This document shows positions 59,697 through 64,000 of a DNA stretch of 64,000 nt, piece by piece. Below the pieces are notes generated by a model. That model was not told the DNA's origin, searched no databases, and saw only the letters and a list, made by a program, of their open reading frames with translations. The position numbers and the translations under genes were made by a program. Every line of letters starts with the position of its first letter. Position 1 is the first letter of the stretch. Origin of the DNA: Sipunculus nudus (taxonomy: Eukaryota; Annelida; Sipuncula; Golfingiida; Sipunculidae); contig CM049316.1 of assembly GCA_026874595.1 (NCBI GenBank), forward strand, positions 11,336,839 through 11,400,838, in the 5' to 3' direction.

Positions 59697-60865
59697 ATGT
59701 CTCCAGGCATTCAAAACCAAAAACAATCCGATAAAGCTAGACAAAACAACAAAAGACCTCGCAGAACATCTAAGCCCAAACAAAGCTCGTACCCAAGCCA
59801 GCCCACCGAGGCGGAGCAAACGAAATGCGGGCAAACGACAACCAAGAAACAATAAACAAAAGAAAGAGCCAACAACAACTAAACCGTCAAACAGCCTCAC
59901 CGGAGAATTTCACTGCACGGAACAATGCCGCCACGGCAGAGGGTACGCTGACCAAACAATGGTTCGTTGCTGCATTTGTATGGTCTGGTACCACCCCGTG
60001 CGTGTTGATGAGAGTGACTCAACACAAGGAATATGGACCTGCCATGCGTGCAGAAATATACCCAGTGTGTTACAGTCTCTGTCCTCTAAAATCGAAATGT
60101 TGATTGAGATGAACCATAACTTGCAACAAACTATAGGCATGCACACGAAAAACACTCATTGTTGTCCTCATTGTCCCTGTAACTCGGTTCACGAAAAAAG
60201 CCTGCGTATATCCAATACTCCTGACGACACTCACCCTCGTGAGATCTCTCAGTCTCCTGATAAACTCCTGGAGTCTCCTGCAAATTTTAACCATTCACTA
60301 TCTTATTCAGAGGATGATATTTCCACTGTAATCAAGCGTCCATTCTACTCGGCGGCTGGTGATGATGTGACAGACTTGTTTTCCGACTATGACCCATCCA
60401 AACCTCGAACGGTCTCATCGTCAACTCAGACTACTTACCAGCCTCCTGATGTAACTGTAGTTGGAGATTCAATGATCAAAAACATACTCTGTTTCTCTCT
60501 ATGCATCAACCAAAGCACAGGTAATTGTGGACTCTAGTGAATACACATTTGAACATGCAGTTGAAAAGATAAAATCTATAAAATCTAAATACCTAACATT
60601 ACATGTAGGCACCAACCATATCAGCCATGAAAGCGCTAATATCACCATCAGCAAATTCCGAAAAATTGAAACATTTATTCAACAGAACCCCTTTGTCAAA
60701 CATGTAACAATATGCACGATCATTCAACGGCCCTCACAGGTTTATTTTAGAAGAATCAAACTAATAAATGCTTCCCTTGAACTTTATGCTAACAAAAATG
60801 GGTGGTCACTCTTAATAAACGATGACCTTGGCCCTTCAATTCTTAAATCTGATCAACTTACCTAA
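59697..60865 (+). pseudogene. LINE ORF1: PHD finger plus esterase domain
   Basis: The start ATG at 59697 gives a basic, Gln/Asn/Lys-rich N-terminus. A frameshift near 59840 leads into HCTEQCRHG...MVRCCICMVWYHPVRV...IWTCHACR, a Cys/His cluster of PHD type in which the Cys expected after WYHP is Arg. A linker follows, then VTVVGDSMIKN (GDSx block I of SGNH esterases). After a second frameshift near 60490 come VIVDSSEYTFEHA and LTLHVGTNHI (block III-like GTN). The ORF ends at 60865. In intact CR1-type elements ORF1 is an RNA-binding, particle-forming protein. This copy cannot encode one. Confidence 0.75.
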
Positions 60866-60944
60866 ATAAGAAATGTAACAAAGCCTTCAGGTCAAACATA
60901 CAGGATGTTACTTTAAAGGCAACTAACATTCAGAAGTGTCGGAT

Positions 60945-61702
60945 GATTCGGTGTTATGAACTACGTCCATTTCTCCGAATCATAATAATCTATTTGACGA
61001 TCTGTCCTCCGTCTCTAAATTAAATAACGCTACCGACGTGCCTGACTTAAACAGTATATCTAATACTTTCTTAAAGAAGCTTTATAACAACCGAGGACTT
61101 AGTATATTCCACTTGAATATCAGGAGTCTGCTGCCTAAACTCGATGAACTAGCATGATTTTTAGAATCATCTAAGGTACACAGTCTGCCTAAGTGAAACG
61201 TGGTTAGACTCAACCATTTCTGAGTCTGAATTAAATATCAGAGGCTACCATATCTACCGTAAAGATAGAAATAGGCATGGCGGAGGAGTTGCTATACTAG
61301 TCAGAAATGGTTTATGTTCCGAGTATTGTTCGAAATTGTCTGAAAATGACTCCGAATGTATCTGGGTAGATGTATTTTTGAACAACATGCATGTATTAAT
61401 TGCGTTTATATATTGACCACCTTCTTCTGACCACAATTATCTATATAAACTTTTATATAATATCGAAATGGCTATGTCGGAACATCGCCGTAAATTCAGG
61501 GGATTTTAATATAGATTATTCCGCTCAGGATACTCTTTTGAATTCAGAGCTACTAAAGATGGAATCATCCTTAAACCTCCATCAACTAATATCATGTCCG
61601 ACACGTGTAGCCACTACATCCTCTACTTTAATCGATCTGATTTTTACTAATTGTAAATTAAAACGTTCCAGATCTGGCGTTTATTCCTTGGTCTCTAAGT
61701 AA
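60945..61702 (+). pseudogene. LINE ORF2, endonuclease part
   Basis: Recognisable APE-type endonuclease blocks are SIFHLNIRSLLPKLDEL (about 61100), then a TGA, a frameshift, LSETWLDSTI (catalytic Glu), GYHIYRKDRNRHGGGVAI, an in-frame TGA after LIAFIY (61414), then GDFNIDY (Asp/Asn) and STLIDLIFTN. In an active element this domain nicks target DNA to prime reverse transcription. The stops make it non-functional. Confidence 0.8.
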
Positions 61703-61862
61703 CCATTATATAATTTATACATACCTTAATTACCAGGTTAAGAATAATGTACATAAAGATTAATTTGTCACTATCAGATCGTATAATCGATACGACCCTA
61801 GTGCTTTCAGACAAGCCATTGGAGCTTCCGTCACATTTCGCTATCTTTGTGATATACCCCAT

Positions 61863-63852
61863 GTGTGCTCAGCCTGGGAACTCTGGCGTGATGAATTTTT
61901 AAATATCAGCAATGAGCATGCACCTTTGAAAACCTTTCGTGTTAAGCGTGACCGTAAAAATCCTTGGATGACTCGACACATTCAACAATTAATTTATCGT
62001 CGTGAAAGAGCTAGAAAAGTTGCCATAAAAAATTGCAGTCCCGCCTTATGGAATCAATTTCGCATTCTACGTAATCGAGTGACCTGCGTAATAAGAACAC
62101 AGAAAAGAAATTTTTACCATGATAAAATAAACTCATCAAGGACTTCCAAACAAATGTGGCAAACTCTTAAACACGTGATTCAACCAAAAAAAATAGCTGC
62201 GAGCATAACTCTGTCACCTTCACCGCCGACGAACTCAATGAATATTTTACTTCGATTGGAGAGAAATTATCCAATACGTTTACCGACGAAGCACAAAAGC
62301 AATTCCATATAATTAATCCCTCTGATTCTACTTATGAGTTTGCACAAATTAATAGCCTTACTGTTAATTATTAATCATCTGCAACACCTGAAAAGCAAAC
62401 CTGGCCTTGACCTATTAATCTTGTCTGGCATTTTGCTTTGTGATGCCGCAGATCTTCTCGCTCCTTCTCTTACGCATATTTTTAACCAGTCTCTTACTAC
62501 TGGAGTAGTTCCCCACGACTGGAAATGCGCTAGAGTAGTCCCAATATATAAAGGTAAGGGTAAATTAAACGAAATAGGTAATTACCGTCCTATATCTGTG
62601 ACGTGTAATATTGTCAAAATTCTTAAAAACACGTCAAAATTTCTCTTATTTTTTATTTACGGAATCATGATCTCCTCTCAACTAAACAAACTGCTTTCCT
62701 GTCAAATAACTCCACTCAAACTGCTCTGCATCATTTAGTTGACAACTGGCTCTCTATTATTGATCAGGGCAATCTTAATGCCGCGTGTTTTCTTGATGTA
62801 ATAAAGGGCTTTGATTTACTAATACACAGTATTCTTTTGAACAAATTAGAACAAAATGGAGTTTATGAGACCTCTCTAAAGTGGTTTCATTCATATTTAA
62901 ATGATCGCAAACAATATGTAACCTTCGCAAATAGTATTTCGGATTTAAAAACTATAACAACAGGTGTACCTAAAGGCACCGTCCTCGGTCCAATACTCTT
63001 TTTAATATATCTGAACCACTTACCTGCTTATGTCCCTGGAGCAAAATGCTCTATTTATGCTGAATATATCACGATATATGTAAACGGCCCCGACGTTATT
63101 ACTGCCCAAAACAAACTTCAGACTGGCCTTTCCCAAGTAGTTAATTGGGTGCGTAATAATAAGCTTTCAATAAATGCCGAAAAATCAGCTTCGATGTTAA
63201 AACACTCAAAGCAACGTAGGTCTGACAACAACCTATCAATTAGTGTAGGAAATTGTTATATAGTGAGTGTTGATGATGTTCGCCATTAGGGCATTGAAAT
63301 TGACAGCCATCTTTCCTGGAAGAATCCGACAAAAGTAGTAATAAAGAAATTATGCTCTAAGATAGGACTACTGCACCGAATTAGCAAATTTCTCCCAAAA
63401 AATATTTTAATACATATTATCACGCGTTCATTCAACCAAATATTGATTATGGCCTTACTGTTTGGGAAAATTGTGCTCGTACATTTCGTCCGCCAATTCA
63501 GCGGCTTCAGGGCCGAGCAGCCAGCATTATCTCAGGCATTTATGATCACTCGCACAGCAGCTTGGCATTTATCCATGACAATGGATGGATGGACATAGAG
63601 CAACGATACATGTATCTTTTATCGATATTGACATATAAATGTATAAATGGACTCGCCCCTTCTTATCCTATTAAGAACTTTACTTTTACCCGTAATGTTC
63701 ATCAGTATAACACCCGTTTATCAGTAAATTCCCATGCAGGCAGTGTTCTATGGGATAGCCTTCCGACAAAACTAAAAAATACCAACAATCTGAAGAGCTT
63801 TAAAAGGCAAACGCGCATATATTTCCTTGCATATAATACCAAGATAGAATAA
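61863..63852 (+). pseudogene. LINE ORF2, reverse transcriptase part
   Basis: After a linker (61863-62312: AWELWRDEF..NPWMTRHIQQLI..) come RT blocks in order: VVPIYKGKG..NYRPISV (62545), FLDVIKGFDLLIH (motif A, with Gly for the usual Ala), GVPKGTVLGPILFLIYLNHLP (motif B, 62970), IYAEYITIY (motif C, 63055), NWVRNNKLSINAEKSASM (motif D) and GIEIDSHLSW (motif E). Motif C should be YADD, but the sequence reads YAEY, which removes both catalytic aspartates. Frameshifts separate the blocks near 62320, 62620, 62740 and 63290-63560. The last piece ends at TAA 63850-63852. Confidence 0.85.
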
Positions 63853-64000
63853 TTACCTTTCATTTTCTACTTGTATACAGCTAAATAATACTAATATTTG
63901 AGCGTCATCTAATTGTTATTACCGTACTTATGCGCATCTTATGTAGACTTTTATATATACATTTCATTTATATTGTACACAATTGTGCTTTATTTGTATT

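Larger units (their letters stand above)
59690..64000 (+). mobile_element. CR1-group non-LTR retrotransposon (LINE), defective, runs to window end
   Basis: An almost full-length but broken LINE: ORF1 with a PHD-type finger and an SGNH/GDSL-type esterase domain, then ORF2 with APE-type endonuclease and reverse transcriptase. That ORF1 architecture plus a C-terminal tail of the type NGLAPSYP...YNTRLS...LWDSLP points to the CR1 clade or its close relatives. L2-type is the main alternative. At least seven frameshifts or stops interrupt it, and the RT active site is altered. The 3' untranslated part after 63852 continues to the edge without a visible poly-A or short-repeat end. Confidence 0.85.

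Noticed and set aside
59679-60294. Minus-strand ORFs of 73-81 residues over the LINE 5' part
   Set aside because: They are antisense shadows of ORF1.

Overview
The window reads as nuclear DNA of an invertebrate animal. It is AT-rich and intron-rich, genes are sparse, and it carries many (TA)n tracts, minisatellites, tRNA-derived SINEs, Penelope-like and CR1-type retroelement remnants and small non-autonomous transposons. A marine lophotrochozoan such as a mollusc fits the repeat style and the beta-trefoil gene. That is an inference from general character, and no single sequence here fixes the taxon. There is no bacterial operon, CRISPR array, rRNA or intact tRNA gene.

Two protein-coding host loci can be supported by spliced, phase-consistent exons. 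(1) The last three exons of a plus-strand FAD-dependent oxidoreductase of the aromatic hydroxylase/monooxygenase fold lie at 3425-3799, 10093-10306 and 11419-11597. The upstream exons with the Rossmann GxGxxG were not found and are probably outside the window. Its 6.3-kb intron holds a 45-bp minisatellite, a Penelope-like fragment and a degenerate G/T-rich repeat field. (2) A minus-strand ricin-B-type beta-trefoil (QxW) protein has exons at 58402-58107, 58014-57803 and 55380-55159. The last exon carries a one-base frameshift before the third QxW repeat. Two further candidate exons are weak: minus 58712-58614 and plus 59210-59317.

Layout: 0-12 kb is the oxidoreductase gene. 12-29 kb is mostly unannotatable AT-rich DNA with (TA)n tracts, two copies of one SINE family, a possible promoter/first exon near 21.5 kb and a near-perfect 237-bp hairpin element at 24.05-24.28 kb. 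29.4-35.5 kb holds a diverged tandem duplication of a ~1.25-kb unit, a third partial copy, and a homogeneous 75-bp minisatellite. 38.6-39.7 kb is a miniature LTR element (LTR, tRNA-Pro-like primer site, ~95-bp interior, purine tract, LTR, 4-bp target duplication). 41.3-41.85 kb is a purine-strand tract. 43.2-43.8 kb is a 46-bp minisatellite, and 46.4-47.2 kb a 34-bp minisatellite. 48.4-49.05 kb is a nested pair of small DNA transposons. 55.1-58.7 kb is the trefoil gene. 59.7 kb to the window end is a broken CR1-group LINE with PHD/esterase ORF1 and endonuclease/RT ORF2.

No pathway links the two host genes. The rest of the window is best read as repeat history. The most second-look-worthy items are the miniature LTR element, the hairpin element, the frameshifted trefoil gene with its unrecognised N-terminal exon, and the Penelope-type remnants beside (TA)n tracts.
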